Below, in pieces: positions 1-8,077 of a stretch of DNA of 33,814 nucleotides. The stretch is from CAYJKB01 sp964370625 (lineage in GTDB: Bacteria; Bacillota; Clostridia; Oscillospirales; Butyricicoccaceae). The notes beneath the pieces were generated by a model that was not told the origin of the DNA, searched no databases, and saw only the letters and a list, made by a program, of their open reading frames with translations. Positions within the stretch are counted from its first letter, which is position 1. Each line of letters starts with the position of its first letter. Location: assembly GCA_964370625.1 (NCBI GenBank), contig CAYJKB010000020.1, positions 1-33,814 of the forward strand, given 5' to 3'. The position numbers and the translations under genes were made by a program.

Positions 1-1
1 T

Positions 2-7
2 TATAAT
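2..7 (+). promoter_or_regulatory. Probable -10 element of the arsR promoter
   Basis: A perfect TATAAT lies about 38 bases before the arsR start codon. The matching -35 element and any ArsR operator would be upstream, outside the window. It is called only from the hexamer and its distance to the gene. Confidence 0.4.
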
Positions 8-44
8 AAACGTATTGAAAATATTTTATGTGAGGGGTGAAGGT

Positions 45-383
45 ATGAATGCAAATTCAAACGCAGATGTTGCAAAAGTATTTAAAGCTTTATGTGATGA
101 AAAGCGTCTAGGTATTATAGAATTATTACGTGATGGTGAAAAATGTGCTTGCGTGTTGACAGATCTCACTGATATTAAACAATCAGCTTTATCATACCAT
201 ATGAAAATTTTATGTGAATCTGGGCTAGTTACAGGATACCAAAACGGCAAATGGATGAATTATTCATTAAGCCCTGAAGGCAGCAAAAGAGCAGCACAGC
301 TTTTACTTGAAATAACACAACCAAATACAAAACAGACACCAAATAGCATATATTTAGATAAACTTGAAAATGCTTCGTGTTAA
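45..383 (+). CDS. arsR: ArsR-family metalloregulatory repressor
   Basis: This is a 112-residue winged-helix regulator of the ArsR/SmtB family. Such proteins bind operator DNA as dimers and release it when As(III) or Sb(III) is bound. The recognition region reads QSALSYHMKILCESGLV and is followed by a beta-wing (GKWMNYSL). Just before it, KCACVL carries Cys34 and Cys36, matching the C-x-C thiol pair of As(III)-sensing ArsR proteins. Cys17 and a C-terminal Cys112 are also present. ATG 45 is preferred over an in-frame TTG at 15 because AGGGGTG lies at a suitable distance before it. The gene heads an operon with a CoA-disulfide reductase and an ACR3 pump, which supports arsenic sensing and autoregulation. 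The exact inducer is inferred. Confidence 0.9.
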   Translation: MNANSNADVAKVFKALCDEKRLGIIELLRDGEKCACVLTDLTDIKQSALSYHMKILCESGLVTGYQNGKWMNYSLSPEGSKRAAQLLLEITQPNTKQTPNSIYLDKLENASC

Positions 384-394
384 ATTTTATAAAG

Positions 395-420
395 TCCATC
401 AGATTGATGGATTTTAATTT
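395..420 (+). terminator. Weak stem-loop with T run after arsR (terminator or attenuator)
   Basis: A perfect 7-bp stem TCCATCA/TGATGGA with a 3-base loop is followed by TTTTAATTT, just after the arsR stop. It could partly terminate arsR transcription so that the downstream genes are expressed less. A similar CCATC/GATGG hairpin with a T run occurs in the leader of the permease gene at 24162. Confidence 0.5.
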
Positions 421-482
421 AAAGCTAAGATTAAAAATTTTTGATGTGAAAATATAATACTAAATTAAAGGAGATTCGTAAA

Positions 483-2111
483 ATGAAAATTATTATTATT
501 GGGGCAGTAGCGGCAGGCACTTCAGCAGCAGCAAAGGCACGTAGAAATGATGACAAAGCACAGATAAAGATATTTGATAAAGACACTTTTATATCTTATT
601 CTGGATGCGGTATGCCTTATTATATAGGGGGAGAAATAGAAGAATTTGATACTCTATCACCAAGAGACCCTGCGTTCTTTAAAAAGAAGTATGATATTGA
701 TGTTTTTATCGGTCATGAAGTTTTAGAAATTAACAAGGATAATAAAACGCTTACAGTAAAGAATTTATCAACAGGTGAGAATTTTACAGAAAGCTATGAC
801 AAGCTAGTTTTAGCGACAGGCGCAACAGCATTTAAACCAAATATTGATGGAATTCACAAAGAAAATGTATTTTTCATGCGTAATATGAATGATACAGCAA
901 AAATCAAAAATTTCATTACATTAAATAAACCAAAATCAGCTGTAATAGCTGGTACAGGATTTATCGGACTTGAAATGGCTGAGAACTTAAAAAATCTAGG
1001 GTTAGATGTAAAAATAGTTGAAGTAGCTTCTAAAATCACACCGAATTTAGATGAAGATATGGCAAAATTACTTGAAAATAAGCTGACAAAATATGATATT
1101 GAAGTATTAAAAGACACGAAAATACTTAAAATCTCTGATAATAAAGTTGAACTTTCGACTGGAAATCAACTTGACGCAGATATTGTGATTTTAGCTACTG
1201 GTGTAAGACCTAATACGACTTTAGCACAAAGTATGGGTATAGAGCTTGGTGTAAGTGGTGCGATAAAAGTAAATAAAAAAATGCAAACTAATATCGCTGA
1301 TGTATACGCTTGTGGAGATTGCATTGAAACTTTTTCATCGATAAATGAAGCTCCAGTGTATAGACCACTTGGAAGCACAGCAAATAAAACAGGTAGAATA
1401 GCTGGAGATAGCTTATCTGGGGGTTCTCTTGAATATAAAGGAAATTTATCAACAGGGATTTTCAAAGTTTTTGATTTGGCTGTAGCGTCTACTGGTTTAT
1501 CTCAAAGCGAAGCTATAAAACAAGGCTTTAATGTCGAAGTTTGTCATAACATTAAACCAAATAAGCCTGAATACATGGGTGGCAAAGAAATGATTATCAA
1601 AGCCATTGCAGATAAAGATACAGGAAGATTATTAGGTGTACAAATCGTAGGTAACGAAGGTGTTGATAAACGAATTGATGTATTTGCAACATTAATTACG
1701 TATAAAGCGACAGTAGATGAACTTTTCCATATTGACCTTGCATATGCACCACCGTTTTCAACAACAAAGGATCCAGTGCATTACACAGGTATGATATTAG
1801 ATAACGCAATTTCACAAAATCGACCACTTATTACATCAAACAACCTTAAAGATTTAGGCGATGATGTACAATTAATTGATGCACGTAGCAATGATGATTA
1901 TACTAAAAAAGGTACAGTTGAAAATGCTGTAAATATCCCGCATGCAAAACTTCGTGATGGACTAAAAGATTTAGATAAATCAAAACCAACTGTTACATTC
2001 TGTAACAAAGGTGTAACAGGGAATGCTGCACAAAATATACTGATTGGTAATGGATTTGAAAAAGTATATAACCTTTCTGGTGGTCATAAATTCTATAAAG
2101 AAAGCAAATAA
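483..2111 (+). CDS. CoA-disulfide reductase with C-terminal rhodanese domain (CoADR-RHD type)
   Basis: This 542-residue flavoprotein belongs to the pyridine nucleotide-disulfide oxidoreductase family. The N-terminus holds the FAD-binding strand-loop (IIIGAVAAGTSAAAKARR). SGCGMPYY places the single catalytic Cys at residue 42, as in CoA-disulfide reductases. A second Rossmann motif for NAD(P)H (AGTGFIGLEMAE) and the ACGDC flavin motif follow. Residues about 450-540 form a rhodanese domain with active Cys507 in CNKGVTGN. Family members reduce CoA disulfides, CoA persulfides or polysulfides. AAGGAG sits nine bases before the ATG. Its place between arsR and the arsenite pump suggests a role in thiol or persulfide balance under arsenic stress, which is inference. 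FAD, NAD(P)H and rhodanese assignments are firm; the substrate is not. Confidence 0.9.
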   Translation: MKIIIIGAVAAGTSAAAKARRNDDKAQIKIFDKDTFISYSGCGMPYYIGGEIEEFDTLSPRDPAFFKKKYDIDVFIGHEVLEINKDNKTLTVKNLSTGENFTESYDKLVLATGATAFKPNIDGIHKENVFFMRNMNDTAKIKNFITLNKPKSAVIAGTGFIGLEMAENLKNLGLDVKIVEVASKITPNLDEDMAKLLENKLTKYDIEVLKDTKILKISDNKVELSTGNQLDADIVILATGVRPNTTLAQSMGIELGVSGAIKVNKKMQTNIADVYACGDCIETFSSINEAPVYRPLGSTANKTGRIAGDSLSGGSLEYKGNLSTGIFKVFDLAVASTGLSQSEAIKQGFNVEVCHNIKPNKPEYMGGKEMIIKAIADKDTGRLLGVQIVGNEGVDKRIDVFATLITYKATVDELFHIDLAYAPPFSTTKDPVHYTGMILDNAISQNRPLITSNNLKDLGDDVQLIDARSNDDYTKKGTVENAVNIPHAKLRDGLKDLDKSKPTVTFCNKGVTGNAAQNILIGNGFEKVYNLSGGHKFYKESK

Positions 2112-2132
2112 TATAAAGTATAGGTGATAGAA

Positions 2133-3197
2133 GTGAAAGAACAAAAAAATCAAGGTATCAGTTTTTTTGAAAGATATCTTACAGTTTGGGTAATTTTATG
2201 TATGATAGCAGGGGTGCTTATTGGAAAATTTTTGCCAGCGATCCCTGAATTTTTAAGCAATCTTGAATATGCGAATGTATCAATTCCAATAGCTATTTTA
2301 ATTTGGCTTATGATATATCCAATGATGCTAAAAGTAGACTTTAAAAGCATTAAAAACGTTGGGAAAAATCCAAAAGGACTTATTGTAACATGGATTACAA
2401 ACTGGTTAATAAAACCGTTTACAATGTTTGGAATTGCATATATATTTTTCTTTGTAATATTCAAAGCGTTTATAACACCAGATTTAGCAACAGATTATCT
2501 AGCAGGAGCTGTGCTTTTAGGTGCTGCACCTTGTACAGCGATGGTTTTTGTTTGGAGCCATTTAACAAAAGGTGATGCAGCATATACAGTTGTGCAAGTT
2601 GCGACGAATGACCTTATTATATTAATTGCATTCACTCCAATAGTAGCACTTCTTTTAGGTGTAACAGGGGTAAAAGTTCCTTGGGATACACTGATATTAT
2701 CAGTTGTATTATTCGTTGTAGTGCCTCTATCAGGTGGGATTATCACAAGAACGGTTATGACTAAGAAAAAAGGAATTGAATATTTTGAAAAAAAATTCAT
2801 ACCTAAGTTTTCAAATGTAACTATAGTAGGATTACTATTAACACTTACAATTATTTTCTCTGTTCAAGGCGAAGTAATTGTTGAAAACCCATTTCATATT
2901 GTGCTAATTGCAATACCACTAATTATACAAACAGTTTTAATTTTTGCAATTGCATATTTTGCATCTAAAGGATTAAAATTACCGCATAATATAGCAGCGC
3001 CGGCTGGAATGATTGGTGCATCAAACTTTTTTGAGCTATCAGTAGCTGTAGCAATTTCGCTATTTGGAGCTGAAAGTGCTGTAGCATTAGCTACAATAGT
3101 AGGTGTGCTTGTAGAAGTTCCGGTTATGTTAATGCTTGTGAAATTTGCAAATAATACTAAACATTATTTCCCAGAAAGCAAGAACGAAGCAAGTTAA
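2133..3197 (+). CDS. acr3: ACR3-family arsenite efflux permease
   Basis: This integral membrane protein of about 354 residues has roughly ten hydrophobic segments and belongs to the ACR3 group of the bile acid/arsenite/riboflavin transporter superfamily. It exports As(OH)3, usually in exchange for protons. Family hallmarks are LGAAPCTAMVFVWSHL, holding the conserved membrane Cys (about residue 134), and ASNFFELSVA, holding a conserved Glu near the C-terminus. It starts 21 bases after the reductase stop, so the two are co-transcribed. GTG 2133 is chosen over GTG 2124 because AGGTGA at 2122-2127 is a good ribosome site for the former and overlaps the latter. A strong terminator follows. The function is well supported by family and operon. 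Confidence 0.93.
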   Translation: MKEQKNQGISFFERYLTVWVILCMIAGVLIGKFLPAIPEFLSNLEYANVSIPIAILIWLMIYPMMLKVDFKSIKNVGKNPKGLIVTWITNWLIKPFTMFGIAYIFFFVIFKAFITPDLATDYLAGAVLLGAAPCTAMVFVWSHLTKGDAAYTVVQVATNDLIILIAFTPIVALLLGVTGVKVPWDTLILSVVLFVVVPLSGGIITRTVMTKKKGIEYFEKKFIPKFSNVTIVGLLLTLTIIFSVQGEVIVENPFHIVLIAIPLIIQTVLIFAIAYFASKGLKLPHNIAAPAGMIGASNFFELSVAVAISLFGAESAVALATIVGVLVEVPVMLMLVKFANNTKHYFPESKNEAS

Positions 3198-3248
3198 AAT
3201 ATTAGTTATAATCATTTTAAAGCTGAAACTTAATTGAAAATAATATGT

Positions 3249-3281
3249 AAGGTGCAATGCAAATGCGTTGCACCTTATTTT
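3249..3281 (+). terminator. Rho-independent terminator of the arsenic operon
   Basis: A 12-bp stem (AAGGTGCAATGC with GCGTTGCACCTT, one U-G pair) closes on the tetraloop AAAT and is followed by ATTTTAT. It ends the arsR-reductase-acr3 transcript. Confidence 0.88.
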
Positions 3282-3345
3282 ATGTGTTTTGGAAACGACG
3301 GAAGCAAATTAAAAAAATGATATAATTAGTAAAAAAATGTTGTAT

Positions 3346-3374
3346 TTGCAGTGAAAATAATATACACTTATAAG
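3346..3374 (+). promoter_or_regulatory. Sigma-A promoter for the amidase gene
   Basis: TTGCAG and TATAAG are separated by exactly 17 bases, just upstream of the amidase gene and after the previous terminator. Predicted transcription starts near 3381. Confidence 0.6.
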
Positions 3375-3409
3375 GTAGGAATAAAAATAGAAATGAGGTA
3401 ATGAAATAC

Positions 3410-4102
3410 ATGAAAAATAAATTTTACAAAAAAATATTAAAAGGTTTAAGCGTTTTGTCTTGTGTGCTAATGCTAGGTGCTTGTTCTATAAATGCTCAAA
3501 ATATTGATGAAGAACATGAAATATCAGATGGTGATGTGTTTTACATAGATGATATTAAAGTTACAGTTGATTATATTCCAGAAGAAAATATAGGAAGACC
3601 TGGTGAAGAACGAGAAATAAAATGGCTTGTAATTCATGAAACTGGAAATACAAGAGAAGGTGCTGATGCTAGTGCTCATAATGAATATCTACAAAATGAA
3701 ACTGACGAGACAGAAATTTCATGGCATTACACAGTAGATGATAGCGAAATTTACATACATTTACCGGATAACGAAAATGCATACCACGCTGGAGATAAAA
3801 TGGTTGACGGCGGAGGAAATAAAAATGGTATAGGTGTAGAACTTTGTGTAAATGAAGATGGAGATTTTGAACAAACATTAGAAAATGGAGCAAAATTATT
3901 TGCATACTTATTACATAAACATGACTTAACTATTTTTGATGTAAAAACTCATCAGGATTTTTCAGGGAAATTATGCCCGGAAACACTGATAGAAACAGGA
4001 AGATTAGATGAATTTAAAGATATGATTAGGGCAGAATATATTGCGATGTCTGATGAAGAATTTGATGAAGAACTTATGATAGAAGCAAGTAATCCGGAAT
4101 AA
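3410..4102 (+). CDS. Lipoprotein N-acetylmuramoyl-L-alanine amidase (Amidase_2/PGRP fold)
   Basis: The product has about 230 residues. It begins with a basic stretch and a hydrophobic segment ending in the lipobox LGAC, so Cys25 is predicted to be lipidated and the enzyme anchored outside the membrane. The rest matches the zinc-dependent Amidase_2 domain that cleaves between MurNAc and the first L-Ala of the stem peptide. Visible motifs are WLVIHETGN, with the first zinc His, a SWHYTVDD strand, AYHAGD, GIGVELCVN and THQDFSGKLCP with the second zinc His. ATG 3410 is preferred because GAGGT at 3395-3399 is only one base from the upstream ATG 3401. The gene has its own promoter and is monocistronic. 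The acidic C-terminal tail has no recognised motif. The role, cell wall turnover or recycling, is inferred. Confidence 0.87.
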   Translation: MKNKFYKKILKGLSVLSCVLMLGACSINAQNIDEEHEISDGDVFYIDDIKVTVDYIPEENIGRPGEEREIKWLVIHETGNTREGADASAHNEYLQNETDETEISWHYTVDDSEIYIHLPDNENAYHAGDKMVDGGGNKNGIGVELCVNEDGDFEQTLENGAKLFAYLLHKHDLTIFDVKTHQDFSGKLCPETLIETGRLDEFKDMIRAEYIAMSDEEFDEELMIEASNPE

Positions 4103-4105
4103 GTA

Positions 4106-4134
4106 TTGTAAAATTCACAAAAATTTGATATAAT
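4106..4134 (+). promoter_or_regulatory. Sigma-A promoter for the gdpP-ftsH operon
   Basis: TTGTAA-N17-TATAAT begins just after the amidase stop codon, giving a start near 4141 and a leader of about 57 bases. A GGGGG ribosome site precedes gdpP. Confidence 0.75.
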
Positions 4135-4197
4135 GTTATGTACAGCTTTTTTGGATGATGTATATTTTATTATAATAAATTCACTGGGGGAATACGA

Positions 4198-6192
4198 ATG
4201 GATAATAAGCGTTTGAAAAAAATGCTACAGCCACGTTTTGGATTATATTTTATAGCAATTTTAGCGTTTACTGCAATGAGTTTAATTTACTCTATAGAAG
4301 TGTTTTTAGTTGAAATCATATTATGCCTTATAATTTGTTTATATCATTTTAGCACAGGACACTCTAGATATAAGGAAATAACTGGTTATATTGATAATAT
4401 AACGTTACAAATCAGCGCAGCTACAACTCACGCTATAGCAGATTTTCCAATCCCTGTTTTGATTACAACAGCAGCTACAGGGAATGTTATATGGCATAAT
4501 GATGAATTTTCTAAGATCATTGAAGATGATGGTGGACTTTTTCAAAAAAATGTCAAAGATGTTATAGAAGGTTTTGAAACAAATTGGGTTATGGATGGAA
4601 GAAATATCTATCCGAATGAACTTAAAATCTTAAACCGTTATTTTACGGTGTATGGCAATATTGCAAGCGTATCAGAAGATACAGAAACGCTTTTGATAAT
4701 GTACTTTTTAGAATCAACTGAAAAAGTAGAAACTCTAGAATTATTTGCAAAAACAAGGCCAGTTGTGTCAATTATTGCAATAGACAACTTTGATGAATTG
4801 CTTAAAAATGCAACAGATTCAGAAAAATCTTCGCTTATCGCAAAAGTTGATAAAAAAATTGGTGAATGGGCTAAGAAAACAGATGGTATACTTAGAAAAT
4901 ATGATAGTGCTAGATATATTTATATTTTTGAAGATAAAAACCTAACAGAACTAATTGAAGAAAAATTCTCGATTTTAGATAGTGTGCGTACAATAACAAG
5001 TGCTGAAGGAATAAATACGACACTTAGTATCGGTATCGGTAAAGATGGAGAAAGCTTTGATGAAAAATTCCGTTTTGCAGCATTAGCACTAGATATGGCT
5101 TTGTCACGAGGTGGAGACCAAGTTGTAATTAAAAATAAATTTGCTTTTGAATTTTTCGGTGGTCACTCGAAAGAAGTTGAAAAGCGTACAAAAGTTAAAT
5201 CACGTGTTATGGCAAATGCTTTAAAACAGCTTATGATTGATAGTTCAAAAGTTTATGTAATGGGGCATAAAGTATCTGATATTGATAGCTTAGGTGCAGC
5301 TGTAGGTGTAGTTGTTGCTGCTCGTGAATGTCAAAAACCTGTTAGAATTGTAATTGATAAAACAAAAACTCTTGCAACACCAATGATTCAAAAACTGTTA
5401 GCTGCAGAAGAATATAAAGGTGTGTTTATCACGCCAGAAGATGCCATGCTAGAAGCTGATAGTGATACACTTTTGGTGGTTGTAGATACGAATAGACCTG
5501 ATTTTGTTGAAAGCCCTGAATTATTAGAGTCTGTAAACAAGGTAGCAGTTATAGATCATCATAGGCGTGCAGCAAGCTATATTGAAAATTGTGCTGTAAA
5601 TATGCATGAACCTTATGCTTCATCTGCAAGTGAACTTGTGGCTGAACTTTTGCAATATATCATTGAAAACAAGCGTCTTTTAAGACTAGAGGCAGAATGT
5701 CTATTAGCTGGGATTTTCCTTGATACAAAAGGGTTTACAATTAAAGCCGGTGTGCGTACATTTGAAGCTGCAGCATACTTAAAACGTGCTGGAGCTGATA
5801 TGGTTGAAGTTAAAAAACTATTCCAAAATAGTTTTGATGCATATATGCAAAAACAAAGAATTATTGCTTGTGCAAAATATTTAAAGCATAACGTAATTGT
5901 TGCAGTTGCAGATTTTGATGTAGGACGTGAAAGTGCTGCACAGGCTGCAGATGAAATGCTAGGCATAGCAGAAGTAGATGCTACATTTATCGTTTTCATA
6001 AACAATATGGATGTAATTATTTCTGCAAGATCACTTGGAGGAGTTAATGTTCAAGTAATAATGGAAAAGCTTAACGGCGGAGGCAACTTAACTGCTGCTG
6101 GTGCTCAAATCGAAAATGGAGACATATATCAAATAGAAGAAAAACTTGAAGTAATAATTAGCGAATATTTTGATAAAAATAATCTTAAATAA
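4198..6192 (+). CDS. gdpP: Cyclic-di-AMP phosphodiesterase GdpP (YybT family)
   Basis: The 664-residue membrane protein has the family layout. Two transmembrane helices lie at about residues 12-52, a PAS-like sensor at about 60-170, a degenerate GGDEF domain at about 175-310, and a DHH-DHHA1 phosphodiesterase after residue 345. The catalytic metal motif reads GHKVSDIDSLGA, with His357, Asp361 and Asp363. VVDTNRPD and the DHHR signature at 453-456 follow, and the DHHA1 motif is LNGGGNLTAAGA. GdpP hydrolyses c-di-AMP to pApA, affecting potassium balance, wall stress and beta-lactam tolerance. It heads the operon and is followed 14 bases later by rplI, a linkage common in Bacillota. Length and motifs fit, so the call is firm. 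Confidence 0.95.
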   Translation: MDNKRLKKMLQPRFGLYFIAILAFTAMSLIYSIEVFLVEIILCLIICLYHFSTGHSRYKEITGYIDNITLQISAATTHAIADFPIPVLITTAATGNVIWHNDEFSKIIEDDGGLFQKNVKDVIEGFETNWVMDGRNIYPNELKILNRYFTVYGNIASVSEDTETLLIMYFLESTEKVETLELFAKTRPVVSIIAIDNFDELLKNATDSEKSSLIAKVDKKIGEWAKKTDGILRKYDSARYIYIFEDKNLTELIEEKFSILDSVRTITSAEGINTTLSIGIGKDGESFDEKFRFAALALDMALSRGGDQVVIKNKFAFEFFGGHSKEVEKRTKVKSRVMANALKQLMIDSSKVYVMGHKVSDIDSLGAAVGVVVAARECQKPVRIVIDKTKTLATPMIQKLLAAEEYKGVFITPEDAMLEADSDTLLVVVDTNRPDFVESPELLESVNKVAVIDHHRRAASYIENCAVNMHEPYASSASELVAELLQYIIENKRLLRLEAECLLAGIFLDTKGFTIKAGVRTFEAAAYLKRAGADMVEVKKLFQNSFDAYMQKQRIIACAKYLKHNVIVAVADFDVGRESAAQAADEMLGIAEVDATFIVFINNMDVIISARSLGGVNVQVIMEKLNGGGNLTAAGAQIENGDIYQIEEKLEVIISEYFDKNNLK

Positions 6193-6206
6193 ATTTGGAG
6201 GCAAAC

Positions 6207-6653
6207 ATGAAAGTAATTTTACAACAGGACGTTAAAGGACATGGAAAAAAAGGGCAAATGGTTGAAGTATCTGATGGATATGCTAGAAACTTTTTAATGC
6301 CACGTAAACTTGCAGTTGAAGCAAATAATAATAATGTAAACCTAATGCGTCAAGCTGACGAAGCTAAACAACGTAAAATAGATTTAGATAGAGCGGCAGC
6401 TAAAGAAATTAGCACAAAATTAGAAAGCATAACAGTTAAAATTTCAGCAAAAGGTGGCACAGGTGGCCGTTTGTTTGGAGCTGTTACATCTAAAGAAATT
6501 GCTGAAACATTAAAATCACAACATAATATTGCAATTGATAAACAAAAAATTGCAATGGAAGACCATATCAAAACTTTCGGAGGACATTCTGTAAAAGTTA
6601 AATTATACACAGATGTTCAAGGAACTATTAATGTAATGGTTGTAGAAGGTTAA
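6207..6653 (+). CDS. rplI: 50S ribosomal protein L9
   Basis: The 148-residue protein starts MKVILQQDVKGHGKKGQMVE and continues with GYARNFLMPRKLA, the highly conserved N-terminal rRNA-binding part of L9. A charged connecting helix and the C-terminal domain (KGGTGGRLFGAVTSKEI) follow. ATG 6207 is chosen because GGAGG sits at 6197-6201; an upstream in-frame start would overlap that site. It binds 23S rRNA near the L1 stalk and helps keep the reading frame. It lies between gdpP and dnaB, a typical arrangement. Confidence 0.97.
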   Translation: MKVILQQDVKGHGKKGQMVEVSDGYARNFLMPRKLAVEANNNNVNLMRQADEAKQRKIDLDRAAAKEISTKLESITVKISAKGGTGGRLFGAVTSKEIAETLKSQHNIAIDKQKIAMEDHIKTFGGHSVKVKLYTDVQGTINVMVVEG

Positions 6654-6666
6654 ATTTTAAATACAC

Positions 6667-6706
6667 AATCGCAAAACGGAGAATAAAATTTCAAAGTTTT
6701 GCGATT
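6667..6706 (+). promoter_or_regulatory. Intergenic hairpin between rplI and dnaB
   Basis: AATCGCAAAAC and GTTTTGCGATT form a perfect 11-bp stem with an 18-base loop. The bases that follow (TATAAATTTTAATA) do not make a convincing U tract. It is more likely an mRNA processing, stability or attenuation element than a full terminator. Confidence 0.5.
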
Positions 6707-6745
6707 TATAAATTTTAATAACAAAAATATAATTAAGGTGAAAAA

Positions 6746-8077
6746 ATGGACGAGTTACTTGCAAGGCAAATGCCAAATAGTATAGAAGCAGAACAAGCAG
6801 TTATAGGGTCAATGTTGATTGACCCTGTTTGTGTTCCAGAAGTTATTGAATTATTAAAACCACAAGATTTTTATGCAGAAGAAAATGCCAGAATATTTGA
6901 AACTATATTTTCAATGTTTACAAATTCAGCAAAAATTGATGCAGTTACAGTTCTTAATGAACTTAAATTATTAGGTTATTATGATGAGTCTGGTGGAAGA
7001 GCATATTTAATTCAATTAATGGATATAACACCTACAGCTGCAAATGTTCGTGAATATGTTTCAATCGTGCGAGATAAAAGCATGTTGCGTTCTGTGGCTT
7101 CGGTGTGTGCTGAAATTTCAAATCTTGCGTTTGAAGGTGCAGGAGCTGCATCGGACATAGCAGAAATTGCAGAGCAGAAGATTTATTCTGTTCGTCATGG
7201 CAGAGAAATTAAAGGGCTTACACATATTAAAAATATTATTATAGACCTTTATGCAAATCTTGATGAACTTGCACGTGATGGAGGAAAACTGCCTGGCATT
7301 CCGACAGGGTTTACAGACCTTGACTTTATGTTGACAGGATTAAACAAGTCAGATTTAATCCTAGTTGCTGCACGTCCTGGTATGGGTAAAACTAGTTTTG
7401 CTATGAATTTAGCACTTGGAGCAGCTAAAAAAACTGATAAAAACATAGCAGTTTTTCAGCTTGAAATGTCAAAAGACCAGCTTGCTTCTCGTTTTTTATC
7501 TAATGAAGCTTTGATAGATTCACGTAAACTTAAAACAGGTGAGCTTACCGAAGATGATTGGATTAAAATTGCAAGGGCATCGAATGTATTATCTAAAACT
7601 AAGATATTTATAGATGACAACCCAGCTATCACAGTAGCAGAAATTAAGGCAAAATGTCGCCGAATGGGCGATGATTTAGGGCTTATTGTAATTGACTATT
7701 TGCAACTTATGCAATCAGGGAAAAAAAGTGATAATCGTGTGCAAGAAGTATCAGAAATTTCTCGTTCACTTAAAATTATGGCAAAAGAACTTAATGTACC
7801 TGTTGTGTGTCTATCGCAGCTATCTCGTGCATCAGAACAACGTGCAGATAAAAGACCAATGTTGTCAGACCTTCGTGAATCAGGTGCTATTGAACAAGAT
7901 GCTGATATTGTGCTGTTTCTATATCGTGATGATTATTATAATGAAGATAGCGAAGAAAAGAATGTAGCTGAAGTTATAATTGCTAAAAACCGTCATGGTT
8001 CAACAGGGACAGCTAAACTTCAATGGATTGGTCAGTTTACTACATTTGCAAATCAGGAGAAAAACCATATTTCATGA
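6746..8077 (+). CDS. dnaB: Replicative DNA helicase DnaB (DnaC in Bacillus)
   Basis: The 443-residue protein has an N-terminal DnaB domain (SIEAEQAVIGSMLIDP) and a C-terminal RecA-like ATPase domain. Walker A is ARPGMGKT, with Lys215. The Walker B region is LIVIDYLQLM, and LSQLSRASEQR and LRESGAIEQDAD are conserved helicase motifs near the C-terminus. It unwinds DNA ahead of the replication fork as a hexamer loaded by a separate loader. AAGGTG precedes the ATG by five bases. The stop overlaps the tilS start in an ATGA, so the two genes are probably translationally coupled. Length is normal and no intein is present. Confidence 0.97.
   Translation: MDELLARQMPNSIEAEQAVIGSMLIDPVCVPEVIELLKPQDFYAEENARIFETIFSMFTNSAKIDAVTVLNELKLLGYYDESGGRAYLIQLMDITPTAANVREYVSIVRDKSMLRSVASVCAEISNLAFEGAGAASDIAEIAEQKIYSVRHGREIKGLTHIKNIIIDLYANLDELARDGGKLPGIPTGFTDLDFMLTGLNKSDLILVAARPGMGKTSFAMNLALGAAKKTDKNIAVFQLEMSKDQLASRFLSNEALIDSRKLKTGELTEDDWIKIARASNVLSKTKIFIDDNPAITVAEIKAKCRRMGDDLGLIVIDYLQLMQSGKKSDNRVQEVSEISRSLKIMAKELNVPVVCLSQLSRASEQRADKRPMLSDLRESGAIEQDADIVLFLYRDDYYNEDSEEKNVAEVIIAKNRHGSTGTAKLQWIGQFTTFANQEKNHIS

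Noticed and set aside
6728..6733. TATAAT just before dnaB as a promoter
   Set aside because: Transcription would start at or inside the ribosome site, and there is no -35 at the right distance.
8023..8073. Upstream in-frame start for tilS inside dnaB
   Set aside because: It would add 17 residues coded within dnaB; the ATGA overlap with AGGAGA upstream is the normal arrangement.
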